From positions 77,501-141,500 of the forward strand of contig JAOTOM010004951.1 of assembly GCA_034440615.1 (NCBI GenBank): a stretch of 64,000 nucleotides of DNA, given 5' to 3'. Made by a program: the position numbers and the translations under genes. Within the stretch, counting starts at the first letter, position 1; each line of letters opens with the position of its first letter. This document shows positions 35,552 through 47,273 of this stretch, piece after piece. The notes under the pieces are model-generated. The model saw only the letters and a list, made by a program, of their open reading frames with translations, made no database searches and was not told where the DNA came from. The DNA comes from Ashinkailepas kermadecensis (Eukaryota > Arthropoda > Thecostraca > Neolepadidae).

Positions 35552-35940
35552 AGCGGCCCCGCTCGGTGCACTCGTCCGAGACGCCCCCGGTCCAGCGAGC
35601 TGTGATCGCTCGCATGTCCAGCCTGTGCAATGCGGCTAGTTTCGTGTCTAGTTTTATATTTATTGGCACCGAACTGGCACCGGTTGCGCGGAGACCGCCA
35701 GAGCAATATTGTTATCTATCCACCAAACGCGCTCGATACACAACAGTCTGCATCAGCTCGGGTCACATTGATCGTTATTATTTGCTATATATGAGACATA
35801 TTTTATCAGAGAGTTTGGTGCTGGGAGCACTGGTCAAGGCAGCTGTACAAACGTGCATACAAATTATTTCCAGGAATAATCGTTGATAACAGTGTTTTGT
35901 GTACAAGTTTGTAATAAATGCACTAATTGTTGATGATCCA
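35552..35940 (+). other. 3' UTR of the zinc-finger gene
   Basis: Sequence turns AT-rich after the stop and contains an AATAAA at 35,913-35,918. Cleavage would be expected shortly after. The end is inferred. Confidence 0.55.
35913..35918 (+). promoter_or_regulatory. Polyadenylation signal AATAAA
   Basis: Canonical hexamer about 360 bp after the zinc-finger stop codon, in AT-rich context. Confidence 0.6.
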
Positions 35941-36074
35941 AACTCATCACTAGAAATAGCGATGGGCCTGGGGAAATGTACATCCAAATCTATATGATCC
36001 CATATCCGATGGCTTCTACATCCACGTTCTTCCGAAACTCTAAAACTCTATGATTGCCCAAGAGTCTAAAACTC

Positions 36075-36270
36075 ATTGATTCGTTTTCCCTAAAGCCCAG
36101 GGGTATAGCTTTGTATGCTTTTTGGAGGGTGTTTACCACCCACCCACCCCTACTCAATGTTGACTTTGCCCTCCCAATAATTTCAATTTTTTACATGGAA
36201 CCCTATATGGCATGCCCCAGGATCCAGTTGGGCCCGACCATTACCTTTATGTTTTGTGCCCGCCCAGTAA
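36075..36270. mobile_element. Degraded DNA-transposon fragment
   Basis: CAGGGGTATAGCTTTGTATG followed by a CCACCC-rich stretch and CAATGTTGACTTTGCC resembles the start of the duplicated element at 60,840 (CAGGGGCGTCGATTTGTATC, then CAATGTTGAT..TTGCC). It is probably a diverged copy of the same family. The right end is not identified. A second fragment near 36,855-37,020 ends in a GCGCCGCTG-like motif. Confidence 0.4.
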
Positions 36271-37276
36271 TTTTCAGAAACCTACTGAAGCTGAAGCGCG
36301 CACACGGGCGCAGTTGCACTGCATTAAGACCAGATGAATTGAGATTGTACAGCACATGCCAAGTAGCTCTCAGTTCTAAAGGTACTACTCGGTGACGCAT
36401 CTAGGGCAAATCATTACGTCAGCCCTCCTGTTAGGTACTCCAGCCATTCTGAGATCCCACAGAAAAGCCGCTGGGATTCTGAATGGCCTGTCAGCGAGAT
36501 CAGGGGGCAATACAGATGACATATTCACCTGTGTCGAGGTCTGAAAGCGCCGGCGAGCCAAAGGGATCTCGGTGGTGTCCACTGTCTTACAATATCTGGC
36601 GAGGTATTTTGAATCAATCTCTAAAATAATGGCATTAGATTACTGGTGCGTCTGAGAACCACGAGGGCCGTGCTATCAGGGATGACCACTGTAGGTACGG
36701 GTCTGCGATATTGGGCTCTAGTGCAGACAGAGGGTATGGCCAGGGATTAATTATAGGTACAGAGTGACATGACAATTCCGTAGCTGCGCACTTCACCCGT
36801 ATATTACAAAAGCTACCACAGAGATCCCAGCCATAGGTGCAGGCAATAGAGGGGCCACCGCCCCCTCCCCTAGCAACCAAAAATACATAAAATTAAACAA
36901 ATTTTGAGATTTACACCACACAAAGCCCAAAATGTTTCGCGCGCCGACAACATCTAATGTTTCATGGTACTTGGGGCGCGGGTCGGGCCCTCCTTACGAA
37001 AATACTGGCTGCGCCGCTGGTCTCAGCATACCGCACATTGACGAAGGTCTACTTTATGGAGGTGTGACGATGGCCAAATGCAACTTCTAAAACAGCGTTA
37101 TGTAGATGCAGTACCGGACCAAGGCATCGACTGCAACATCGATAAACCGTTTTGAAGACAGAGGGCGTGAGCATAGGGCCTGAACTACTCACATATCAGC
37201 GCCGAAGAAAACGTCGATTACAGCTGGGGCAAAGTCTTAGACTGCGGAGCAATTCCTGTAGCAGTTAGCATCTTAA

Positions 37277-38253
37277 CACGCGCACTGGAGGGGGGGGGGG
37301 CGAAATCCGCCCACCCCTCCGGTTTTTCGTATGTAACTCCAGATTTGACAGGTCGATACACGCCAATTTTTGCGTACCTGCTTAGAAATTACTGGCACGT
37401 CGTTTAAAGTAAGAAAAACGGAAATCTGCCGAACATTTTTCGTGTTAGGTGCCGTTAAAGTCAAAACATTTCGTAGCGCCAGACCACACAAATCGGTGCT
37501 GATGCGCTTCCCGTATATTGGCAAAAGGGAAGTGTTCTTGGCAACACTAGCGATTTGTTTGATGTATATTGTTATGCTATATAGTTTAAAGGTCATGGTA
37601 GGTCACCGAGGTCAAGTCAGGTCAAGTTCATGACAGGTTAATGGAACCAAACTTGGTCAACTGGAATGTTGTCATACATGCAAATGACTGTCATGCGATT
37701 GATGTCGCTTTGCATGTTACTCCCTACACATCCTGAAAACTACTGTTTGTCATTGTGTACCTAAGCGTTTCTATACTTTATTCATGTACTTCACTCCTTT
37801 CTTCGCGAAGCCGATTGCGCCGAGCTGTCCGACGTAGCAGTCGAGCGGGCGGCCCGGTTCCGGTAACTGGAACAGGTAACTGACCTGATAAAGTGCTGCT
37901 ATATAGGTGACCTGAGGTCAAATTCCGGGTCTAGCATCTGTATTGCATCATTAGTAATGTTCAAAACATCATTGATGCCCATTTTGGAGCATTTAAACAC
38001 AATCACAGCGATCCATAACAATAACAAGCCAAGCCACGCAAAACAAGAACATTTTGACATATGTGACCTCATTTGACCTTGCAGATATTGATCTAAGGCC
38101 ATGAAATTTGCACACAATAGAGTTCACTACCGTACCCATCGGACCTGCGAATTTCATTACTCCAGCTTTAATAGGAGCCGAGATCTTAGGGGGGGGGCAG
38201 AATCCCCCCCCCTTCCAGTGCGCGTAATCTTCAGAGGCCCTCCAGGGCGCGTG
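37277..38253. mobile_element. Nonautonomous DNA element with TTAA target duplication
   Basis: TTAA at 37,273-37,276 and 38,254-38,257 flank inverted ends CACGCGCACTGGAGGG and (reverse complement of the right end) CACGCGCCCTGGAGGG, one mismatch in 16. A second internal copy of the CGCGCACTGGA motif lies just inside the right end, beside long G/C runs. The 977-bp body has no transposase-like frame. TTAA duplication is characteristic of piggyBac-type transposition, but these ends do not match any specific family I can name. Confidence 0.7.
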
Positions 38254-38257
38254 TTAA

Positions 38258-39195
38258 GGTAGGTGAAGTGACCCGACTCCAAGGCCAAACGTGACGAATG
38301 TTTGATAGCATAGACTTCCCTTCCATAGGTGTTGGAAATATTCGACACTCCCGGCAACGTACTGGATTTAAAGTGTATTTCATGGTGTGAAGTAATTACA
38401 CGCTGATTAAGCATGATGCATAACGAGGCACCTGATGTCAAGTGTGCCACACCCGGTCGCAGGTCAAGGTCAAGTGCAGTCCAGATGAGAACTGAAATGT
38501 CGGTCATTGCTACTCCTGTTTGAACCATCTAAACGATAAATGGGAGTGCTTAACCGTAATTTCAAGCATCAGACACGTGAGCAAACACCGGTGTTTGTTT
38601 ATATGTAAGCGTGTAACCTCCGTCTCGATAGGCTCCGAGTTACCGCTCGCTTGCTGCAGACGTCTCATACTTCCATTCCTATATTCGACTGTACAAACTC
38701 CAACGTGAAAGAGCGTGGTCACTACCGGACACCGCCGCACCCACAAGCGTGCGCCATCGTGTCACGAGTCAGACCGAGAGCGCTCCGTCGTCAAGGTGAC
38801 CCGACGTCACCGCCGGATGGCCTCAGGTAACCCGCTGCGGAGGCACACTCAGGAACACAAACGACGGTTTCCGCGCGCACAAACGACGGTTTCCGCAGCG
38901 CCGGCACAGTTCACGCTGCCGCCGCCAGATCGCCCGCGCTTCCGGTCACCACCAGCGAACACGTGTCGTCGCGCACCACTGATCACGGGCGGAGGCAGGC
39001 ACGACACGGACTCCTTACCAGAGGTGCAAAAAAGTACCCCCTTACCCTCCATGGAGGGTAGCAGATGGACCTGATAACGCAACTCCTTGGTAGCACAATC
39101 TTGTCGAGAACATTAGCAGCCCCCACTGTGTTCAAATGGATGTTTCATGCAAATGAAGGTGCTTACCATAATTGCATGTATTAACTTGGAAGAAT
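38258..39195. other. No gene recognised
   Basis: Mixed sequence. A 21-bp phrase containing CACAAACGACGGTTTCCGC is repeated directly near 38,860-38,900. The open frames lack domain resemblance. Confidence 0.35.
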
Positions 39196-39198
39196 TGT

Positions 39199-39515
39199 AG
39201 CAGGGGTGGATCCAGAACATTTTCAGTGGGTGGGGGCACTTGTCTTGAGTAGCACCATTTCATCGGAGGGCCACCATTGCAAAAGTCCCCGGAACGACGC
39301 ATTCGGCAAAAAATCGTCGAACACGGGAGGGGTGCACCCAAGCATGCTGAAGTGGCGCCTTTCGCCTTTTCCTCCGAGAGGGGAGCTTTTGGCTGTGAAA
39401 TCCCTGGAGCGGAAGGTGGGCGGGTGCACTCGAGCCTTCCTGGAGGGGAGCCACCTTTCCATCCTTTCCATGCGGAGGTGACACATGCCTCCACTGTGCA
39501 TCCGCCTCTGATTAG
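39199..39515. mobile_element. Short nonautonomous DNA element (MITE-like)
   Basis: The left end reads CAGGGGTGGATCCAG and the reverse complement of the right end reads CAGAGGCGGATGCACAG, imperfect inverted ends of about 15 bp with the CAGNGGNGGATNCA pattern. There is no protein-coding content. A clear target duplication could not be read. A related end occurs near 16,480. Confidence 0.5.
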
Positions 39516-39913
39516 AAGATATTTGGGGATACCACTTCGTGTTGTGGTAGCAGCATTCCGGGGATACCACATCGCATATTACTTTTACCGTAGGTCATTC
39601 TAAAATATGATTGGTCGAATACCAGGGAAACGTAAGCTGATTGGTGCAATGGTCAAGATAGGATACCCCACTGAAGAAAGTGATGGTCCGTTCACCCTCT
39701 CGAGTCGTTTGGCCCAAGACAAAGTATATCAGGTATATAGCGATAAAACATGTAGAAACATTTTGTCGAAGATGATGTTGTAAAATAAATATTTTGTTTT
39801 TATTTTCCAGCTGATGTGTCAGAAATTTCAACGAAAATTCACTACATTTGTATTAATTCTGTTTCTTATGACTCATTACTTCATTTCCGCACTAACCGGG
39901 CCGGTGGCCATAA

Positions 39914-41037
39914 TTTTTTTCCTAAATCTCTAGCTGAGGCAAAGTGCCATCTGCCAGAGATTGTTCCGTTAAAGAAGGAATTACGTTAATCCGGCTTATG
40001 TGACATCCGGTTATATCAATTAGGCAAGAGAGGAGAGACGCCGTCAAACAAGAAACATGGCGTAGAGGGACGGTACATACGTGGTAAACAGGTACATGTT
40101 CAGACATACATACATACGTACAATCATAACAATGGAAGAACATTTGGAGGGTGGACAGCTTCACAGCCTACGGAGAGGCTCCACTGCCAACCTGAGACCT
40201 GAAGCGAAGCGAAGCGGAGGCCTGGCATCCAGAGCGAGTCGTGGGATTCAGGCCCGACCTTGTATGTGTCGGTGTATGTTAAGTTAAAGCTTGAAACCCC
40301 TATAAAGGGAAAAACCAAGCTGCTTGGAAAACCCGTAGGTAAAAAACCAAGCGCAAATTAAAAAGAAATCCGTCCGTTTTGGCCAAATTGGATCGGTTCC
40401 TGTCTACCTAGTGTGAGATAACCTATATGTATGTGTTTTGCGACGTCGGAGAGGAAGAGGTGTGGAGCGGAGTCATACAGCCAGTGAGGAGTATAGCGCG
40501 TGTCATATAACTTTTAACTGCACATCATACTTGCTTGGATCAGGTAAATGCAACGGAGGCTTTAGATCATTTCGGAGAGTTTGGTGTCTTGTAGAAAGCG
40601 GAAAAGTAACTCGAGGAGTGCCGGGTGCTCATTCCCGAGGAGAGCTGGAAGCGAAAGTTGTGAATGGATGTTGGTAAAATACTCGGGATGATATGGCGAC
40701 TCGGGATGATATGATACGGGGAAAAATGGATGATATGATACGGTGAGGAGCATATGCTGGACAGTTAAGTAAGATATGGGTGACAGCAAGGCGTACGTGA
40801 CAATTGCTACAAAGTGGAAGGCGGTGTGGTCGATGTAACATATAATCGTGTGTCAATTTGGTGTGTCCGAGGCGAAGTCTGACGAGTGTCACCTCGTTCA
40901 GACGAGTGTGCTGGTTGGAGGAGGGCCACCCACTGTGCTGGTTGGAGGATGGCCAGCTGGAGAGTGTGGGTGGCCCTCCTCCAACCAGCACACTCGTCTG
41001 AACGAGGTGACACTCGCCAGACTTCGCCTCGGACACA
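39914..41037 (-). mobile_element. 5'-truncated I-like non-LTR copy with inverted 5' end
   Basis: Reading on minus, the element ends in a short poly(A) (T-run 39,914-39,920). Its 3' part is clearly related to the larger element at 42.7 kb: shared 3' UTR phrases such as CTTGGAGGGTGGACAGC near 40,144 and 42,945, and a C-terminal peptide with RLRLGHTKLTHDYMLH and CSNC...THILLNCPAYAPHR, the CCHC-like tail of these elements. The 5' end is not collinear: 40,862-40,933 and 40,966-41,037 form 72-bp inverted arms with one mismatch and a 32-bp loop. GGCCAT before the T-run (39,906) and after the inverted segment (41,042) may be a short target duplication. Confidence 0.8.
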
Positions 41038-42714
41038 TAAAGGCCATGAAGTGTACAGAACTTCATAAATTCATGTTCGATGATTGGGATGTGAAATGAG
41101 GAATTCTTACGTAAATTTGCAAACGTAAATATGTTTTAATGTCGTGAGGAATAAATACAAAACAAAAGAAATAACTTCGTTCAATACGTTCTCAAAATAA
41201 ATTCATTCAAAACATTTATAAATTAGGCGCCAATACAGTTATGACGCGGCTGCGCCATTCGTGAATTACTCCTTGTCAGCCGCAAACGGATAGGGTGAAG
41301 GAACCGGCTGGAGACGTGCGTTCATCTCTGAGTATGCGTCATGTACCTGTTGTGAGTAGCAAGGGATTTTAAGGTTCATTGGGGTACTGGTCATGATTAG
41401 AAAAATAGCTTGCTCGAGGATTTCCAGCATCCAGAACATAGTCTCGTCATGAACACCATAGCCTCCTTCTCTAGCGATTATTATGCAGGGCCTCCTGTAA
41501 CATGTTAACTAGGTGGGATTTCTCCCGCCGTGAAATCCCACCTAGTGGAGCGAAAAATCCCACCTAGTCAGGTGGAGTTTTAATGGAGAAAAAGGAACTA
41601 TATTATAGTTCTATTAGCGGAAGTAGTTGTTTTCCATGGAACGGTGCATTGTTTCAAGAACAAAAATGGTAAAAAGTTGGCAACACTTATAGTGAGGTCA
41701 AAGCGACAAGGAAGGTCAAATATAAATTGCTTATGTGATATATGCATGCTACAAAGCCAGCAATTGGGTCTATTAACGGTGGTATCACACAAACATGACA
41801 TTCTAGAACTTAGAAGTGTATACACAACGCAGGGGAGCAGGGTGACGCTTGCAAAGCCGCAAAACACGAGTGACGAGAGCTAGATATTCATTTGCGGTGT
41901 ATTCTTCGATGTTGCTAAAAGGAAGAGATAAACGAAGCTAGACGCCTTTGTAAAAGGCAAGGTGTGTAACTCGGTGGAATGTTGATCGATTTCTCCTGCC
42001 CATACGACACCAGGTGTACACGACTGGATGTTGCTTGGAGCCAGGGGAGTTGATTTCTGGAAACAAATATTGGAGGCAATCGGCAGGCTGAAGTGGCAAT
42101 CCATCTGGGCCTCTGCAAATGGGGGGGGGCTCCATACTCTATACTCTCCATACTCCATACTCTGTTAACAGTTGGAATTGGAGTGGGGACAAGACCAACA
42201 TTGAGGGGGAACTTGCCTCTTCGAAAGTATGCAAAACAACGCCCATGCTTTGAGCAATGGCTGGGAGTCATTGAACTGGTGGATCCAGGGAGCATCTTGG
42301 CCATGCCCACAAACTACCTGTTTGACGAAGAGAACGTGGCGCAATTCGCCAGTGAAGTTTGCGACCAGTGGCTTGCCATCCAGCTCTCTAAGCGAGAGCA
42401 TGAAGAAGCAAGTGCAAAGCTGGTGGCGATGTATAAGGGCACGGCAACAGGCGTGCTGAAGCAGCTATTGTAAGCCTTCATATACGTAACACCGCACAGT
42501 ATGGCCATGAAGCGAGCAATGTGCAATGTCACACTACAGCAGCATCAAGTCAAGGCACTGTATGAGTGTGGCAAACGACACGGTGAACGACAGACTATCA
42601 GCATCAGTAGTGTTGGAACAGCGTCGTCCAAGCATCAGTAGTGTTGGAACGCTGCCCCGGCGTGCCCTGTAAAACACCCGCCAGACTGGGACACGAGAAC
42701 ACTGATTTATTGAC
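41038..42714. other. Intergenic; unrecognised open frame at 42,093-42,473
   Basis: No known gene. A + frame at 42,093-42,473 contains LRKYAKQRPCFEQWLGVIEL and QFASEVCDQWLAIQLSKREH and looks more protein-like than its surroundings, but I do not recognise it and it lacks splice or promoter context. It may be a fragment of an unknown transposon protein. At 41,509-41,567 CTAGGTGGGATTT occurs once and its complement twice, forming a 13-bp hairpin. A 20-bp direct repeat (AGCATCAGTAGTGTTGGAAC) lies near 42,599 and 42,631. Confidence 0.35.
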
Positions 42715-43360
42715 TTTTTTTCCTCTTTAGCAGAGGCAAAGTGCCATCCGCTAGAGATTTGTTACGTTAAAGAAAGGGTTACGTTAATCCGGCTTATGTG
42801 GCATCCGGTTATATCAAAGAAGCAACAGAGGAAAGATGAGACGCCGGCAAACAAAGAACGTGGCGTAAAGGGCCGATAAATACATAGCATACAGGTTCAT
42901 ACACGAACATACATACATACATACACGACAATCAGAAGGACACTTGGAGGGTGGACAGCATTGTAACCTGCGGAGAGGCTTCACTGCCCACCTGCGACCT
43001 GAAAAGCGAAGCGGAGGCCCGGCGCCCAGGGCGAGTCGTAGGCATCGGGCCCGACCTTGTATGTGTAGGTGTATGTTTGAGTTAAAGCTTGGAAAAACCT
43101 GAGAAGGGGAAAACCAAGTAGCTTGGAAAACCCGTAGGTAAAAACCAAGCGCAATTTATAAGGAGAACAGTCCGCTTTTGCCAAATTGGATCGGTTTCTT
43201 CCTACCTAGCGTAAAATATCCTATATGTATGTGTTTTTCGACGACGGAGAGGAACACGTGTGTAACGCAGTCATACAGCTAACATAGGGTGCAACGCGTG
43301 TCATATATCCATGAACTGCACATCAAATCAGGTGGAGCCAGGTAACGTGTGCCAGAGAAA

Positions 43361-43657
43361 TCAAATCAGTTCGGAAAGCTTGGTATTGTGTAAAAAGCAG
43401 AGGAGCAGCTCGAGGAGTGCCGGGTGGTCATTCCCGAGGAGTGCCCGGAGCGATATCTGCGTATAGTTGCAGTTGAAATAGTGGAGAATAGCGCGGCGAT
43501 GAGGAGCATATGCTGGACATGTGAGTAAAACGTGGGCGACAGTGATGTGAACTCGGCATGTGGTGCAAATCGGGGGCCAACGTGATCGATGAAAAATATA
43601 ATTATGTGTTAAGCCGGTGTATCCGAGGCGAAGTCTGGCGAGTATCACCTCATTCAA
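43361..43657 (-). pseudogene. ORF2 C-terminus of the I-like element
   Basis: The frame carries RLRLGYTGLTHNYIFHR and a CTTC...AHVLLTC zinc-knuckle-like motif (C-X2-C-X7-H-X4-C), the common C-terminal signature of this retrotransposon group. It ends ahead of the 3' UTR. It is disconnected from the RNase H frame by a shift near 43,670. Confidence 0.8.
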
Positions 43658-43681
43658 GCGGGAGTGCTGGTGGGAAGAGGG

Positions 43682-44190
43682 CTAGTTGGAGAGTGTGGGT
43701 TTGATAGTGTGTAGGTGTGTAGTGTCGTGTGACCAGCAGGCCTGGAAATATTTGTGGAATAACATATTGGCTACAGTAAGGAGATCACCGGGTGGTACTG
43801 GGACACAATTATCCTGAGGGAGGTCATTTGCCGCCCTTGCAAGGCTGTCCGCGCGCTCGCTACCCGGGATACCTCTATGTCCAGGGATCCAGAGAAGAGT
43901 CAGTTGTAGGTGTGCGTGGTTGCCATGATAGAGGTGTCGGATGGCGTGGAGTGTCGGGTGTGTGGTGTTGTGTATGGCCGCGAGGGCGTCAACGGAGGAT
44001 CGTGAGTCAGTGCAGATTGTGGTAGGGGTAGTGATGTGTCGTGCGATGATGTATTGGAGGCAAGTGAGTATGGCGACTAATTCTGCTGTGTACACCGAAT
44101 GATGTAGTGTTAATTTGGTTTGGCCAGTGTCGGGCCCACCGCACCAGGCGGCGCCCGTACCATTGCTGGTACGGGAGCCGTCAGTGTAAA
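43682..44190 (-). pseudogene. RNase H domain of the I-like element
   Basis: The catalytic pattern is visible: TDGS (about 44,177-44,188), then YTAELVAI, then TDSRSSVDAL, then a late WIPGHRGIPGSERADSLA block. The D-E-D residues are present, so this domain looks intact in sequence. It is frameshifted relative to the RT-side frame, which ends at 44,181. Confidence 0.85.
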
Positions 44191-45738
44191 AGAATGTGTG
44201 TTGTGGGTGGGCCTCTTGATATTAAACAAAATTGATTTGAACGTCGATGGGGGTAAGTAGGGTTTTGTTGTGCCGAAAGAGATACTCGAGTTTGGGATAT
44301 TTCATGTGCCAGAATGGGAGAAGGGGGGGGAATTCGGTCAGGGGTTACATCGGGCAATTTTAGGGTGGAATTGAGAACCTGCTTCAAGTGAATAGCAATG
44401 CTGTATTTCTTTTTGTTTTTGGAGAACCGAACCGGGGGTTTAGACCATGCGACATTGGAGGGGTGATTTAGTTGTGTTGTTGTCCTTAAGTGGTATCTAA
44501 CGAGTTGTAGTGTTCTGCGGTGTTGTAGGCTAGGGATATTGACCTCACCCCGGAGACTAGTGGTAAGTGTGGTGCGGTGTGCTTCGGTGATGAGGCGGAG
44601 TGCGTGATTTTGTGTGCATTCTAGTGATTTGGTGAGTGAGGGGGATATATGATCGAAGATAAACGCATTGTATTCCAGGATTGAACGAATCAGGGCAATG
44701 TACATTTTGCTAAGAGTAGTCCTGTCTGCACCCCAGTCGCGACCGGAGATGCAGCGCAGGATATTAAGACGAACAGCGCAGCGCTGTTTAACATAGGCAA
44801 TGTGGGGGCCAAAATAGAGTCCTTTGTCGAGGATAATTTCGAGATATTTGAAGGAGGTTTGGAGGGGGATAATTTCATCACGATAGCGGAGCGGTTTAGT
44901 AGGGGGATATATCTGGGAAGCCGGGAAAAAAGCATTGTGACCGATTTAGTGGGGGAGATCTGTAGCCCCCAGAGGGAGCACCATGAATCAATGTGATTCA
45001 TGGCGAGTTGTATGTAATGGTTAGCTTGTCTGCTATGGACACAGCTGGCTAAATGGATGGGTGCACCAAATGGCTAAATCATCGGCGTATATATAATATT
45101 TTAGAAGGGGAGAAATCAGGGGAAGTTGGTTTAAAGCATCGTTAATCATAATGAGAAATAGGGTTGGTGACAGGACGCTGCCTTGCGGCACGCCTTGCTC
45201 AAGAGTGTGAAGCTGGGAATAGATGTTGCCGCAGCAGACGACAAAGGAACGGTTTTTGAGAACGTTGGGGATGAAGGTGGTCATTCTGCCCCTTATGCCA
45301 ATTCAGTGCAATTTAATTAAAAGGGCAGAGCTGTGTACTTTATTAAATGCGGATTTTAGATCTAAAAAAGCGCGATAGTTCCGGATATTTTTTCGCGAAA
45401 CCACGCTGGATCGAATCTACAATTTCGAGCAGGTTGTCAGCGGTGCTTCGCATGGGCCGGAAGCCGCTCTGAAAAGGGGAGATAATTTTGTTGTTTTCAA
45501 GATAGACTCTGATTCGTCCATTGACCATGCGTTCAAATATTTTGCAAGCACAACTAGTGAGAGAGATAGGGCGATAGCTGGAGAGGAGGTGTTGAGGTTT
45601 GAAAGGTTTAGCGATAGGAATGATAGTGCTGGTAGACCAGGAGGCTGGGAAAGTACCGTCAGTCCATAGTTGATTTAGTGCCGAGAGGAGGTTGTCTTTG
45701 CCGGGGTCAGAGAGGTTTTGAAAGAAGGGAAATGCCAC
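44181..45738 (-). pseudogene. Reverse transcriptase and connection region of the I-like element
   Basis: 45,738-45,343 holds the N-terminal RT blocks (IIPIAKPFK, SYRPISLTSCACKIFERMV, QSGFRPMRSTADNLL). After a frameshift near 45,340, 45,284-45,033 carries QGVPQGSVLSPTLFLIMIND and the catalytic YADD (45,078-45,089). Frames at 45,001-44,690 and 44,705-44,181 continue the thumb and connection (GLQISPTKSVTML; YIALIRSILEYNAFIF). At least three frameshifts or stops separate these pieces, so no intact polymerase is encoded. Confidence 0.88.
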
Positions 45739-46028
45739 TCGATCAGGTCCAACAGCTGTATTTGTTACTTTGGAGAGGGATAAATTTAGTTCATAGAGGG
45801 CTCAGGGCGTTGTAGGGCTCAGAGTTGTCGGAGCCAAAGTGACAAGCGGCAAGAGTGTCGCAGAGGAATGAGGTGGTGTGCTGTGAGTATTGAGCGTTGG
45901 AGGATATGTCGGAGTAATAAGTGGCGATGTGTTCCGCGACGGCTGTAGGTTCTGTTATTTTCGGTTGATTAATTGTCAGTTGTGGGAATGCGCGGTATGG
46001 GGCTCTGCCATTGGAGAAGGCGCGAATT

Positions 46029-47119
46029 TTAGTTCAGATTTGGAAGATGGGGGTAGTTCGGTTGAATGTGTCGGAGTAGAGTTGCCAGCTGCGTTTTTTG
46101 GCCGAAGGGATAATTTTCTGACAGCGTAGTTTTTCCTCGCGGGCTTCTACCATGTTTTGTACGGTGAGTTTTTACGAAATTTCCGCTCAGCCCGCCGTCG
46201 CAAGGCGACGGCTCGTTGGCACTCGTCGTTCCACCACGGCACGTGCTTACGGCCGGGTGGGCGACGAGTTTTGGGTGCGTGATTTTCTGCCGCGAGTAGT
46301 ATGGTATGAAGCAATGCCGAAATTGGGGGGTGAGACTGGGGCGGGATGAGATTATCAATTCCCTGGGGAAAAGACGGCCATTTCGCTTTGCGAACGTTCC
46401 AGTTGGGGATAAATAAACGATCTCTAACTGGGCTGAGCGTTCGAGTGTAACGTGGATGGGAAAGTGATCGCTAAAATGGGGGTCGGTTTGAACGTGCCAG
46501 GAGAAGAGTGGTGAGATAGAAGCTGAAGCTAGGGAGAGGTCAATGGCAGACGGACGGAACGGGGCGATGTCTGTGTTGTGTGTGGGTGTTTGGTCAGTTA
46601 GAAAGACCATGTTGTGGGTGTTGAGGAGTGTTTCAATATGATGTCCGCGCGGAGATGTGTTGTGACAACCCCATGCCTGGTGATGGGCGTTGAGGTCGCC
46701 CAGCACCAGACAGGGGTGTGGGAGGAGACCGAAGAGATTGGTTACAGAAACTAAAGATAGCGTAGGAAAGGGGGGAAGATAAAGAGAGAGAGAGAGAGTA
46801 CGGTCAGCTCTAGTTGTGCAATTTGGACAGATACTGCAACGAAATTCAGGTCATTGGGGATGGAGATCGGACGATGAAGATGGATATTTGAGACAAATAA
46901 GGCAACCCCGCCGCCGCGGGGTGTAGAGTTTTTGTTGTGGGTATAGAGGGTATAGCCAAAGATATTAAAATTATATGGATAATTGTCGCGCCTTCTGGTC
47001 TCCTGAACGGCGGCAATCAACGGGTTATTTTTGATGATATATTCCTTGAATTCTGCCCAATGGGATATGAGTGACGTGGTTTTCCATTGGAGCAAGAATT
47101 CAGTGGTGGGTGTCTGCAA
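46029..47119 (-). pseudogene. Endonuclease domain of the I-like element
   Basis: Motifs of the apurinic-type endonuclease appear in order: PLIAAVQETRRRD, then GDLNAHHQAWGCHN, then AIDLSLAS, then SDHFPIHVTLE. The frame is broken between 46,706 and 46,751, just beside a (GA)n run at about 46,784-46,798, which is the likely cause. After SDHFPI the frame becomes poorly conserved toward the RT. Confidence 0.85.
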
Positions 47120-47273
47120 TAGTGGTGGTGGTGCTCACGCTCTCGCAAGCGTGTGTGTGGTGGAGAGGGCGTGGCGGAGTCGTCTGTCTCGTACGAGTCG
47201 GACGACCCCGGTAGCGATGAGGTGAGCTCTGGATCCCCGGTTGGGTCCAGGCTCGGGGGCCGTGAGTGGAGGC

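Noticed and set aside
33197..35706. Long antisense and alternative frames over the zinc-finger terminal exon
   Set aside because: They arise from the extreme GC content. They are Arg/Ala-rich with no domain structure, while the sense frame has ordered C2H2 fingers and correct splice sites.
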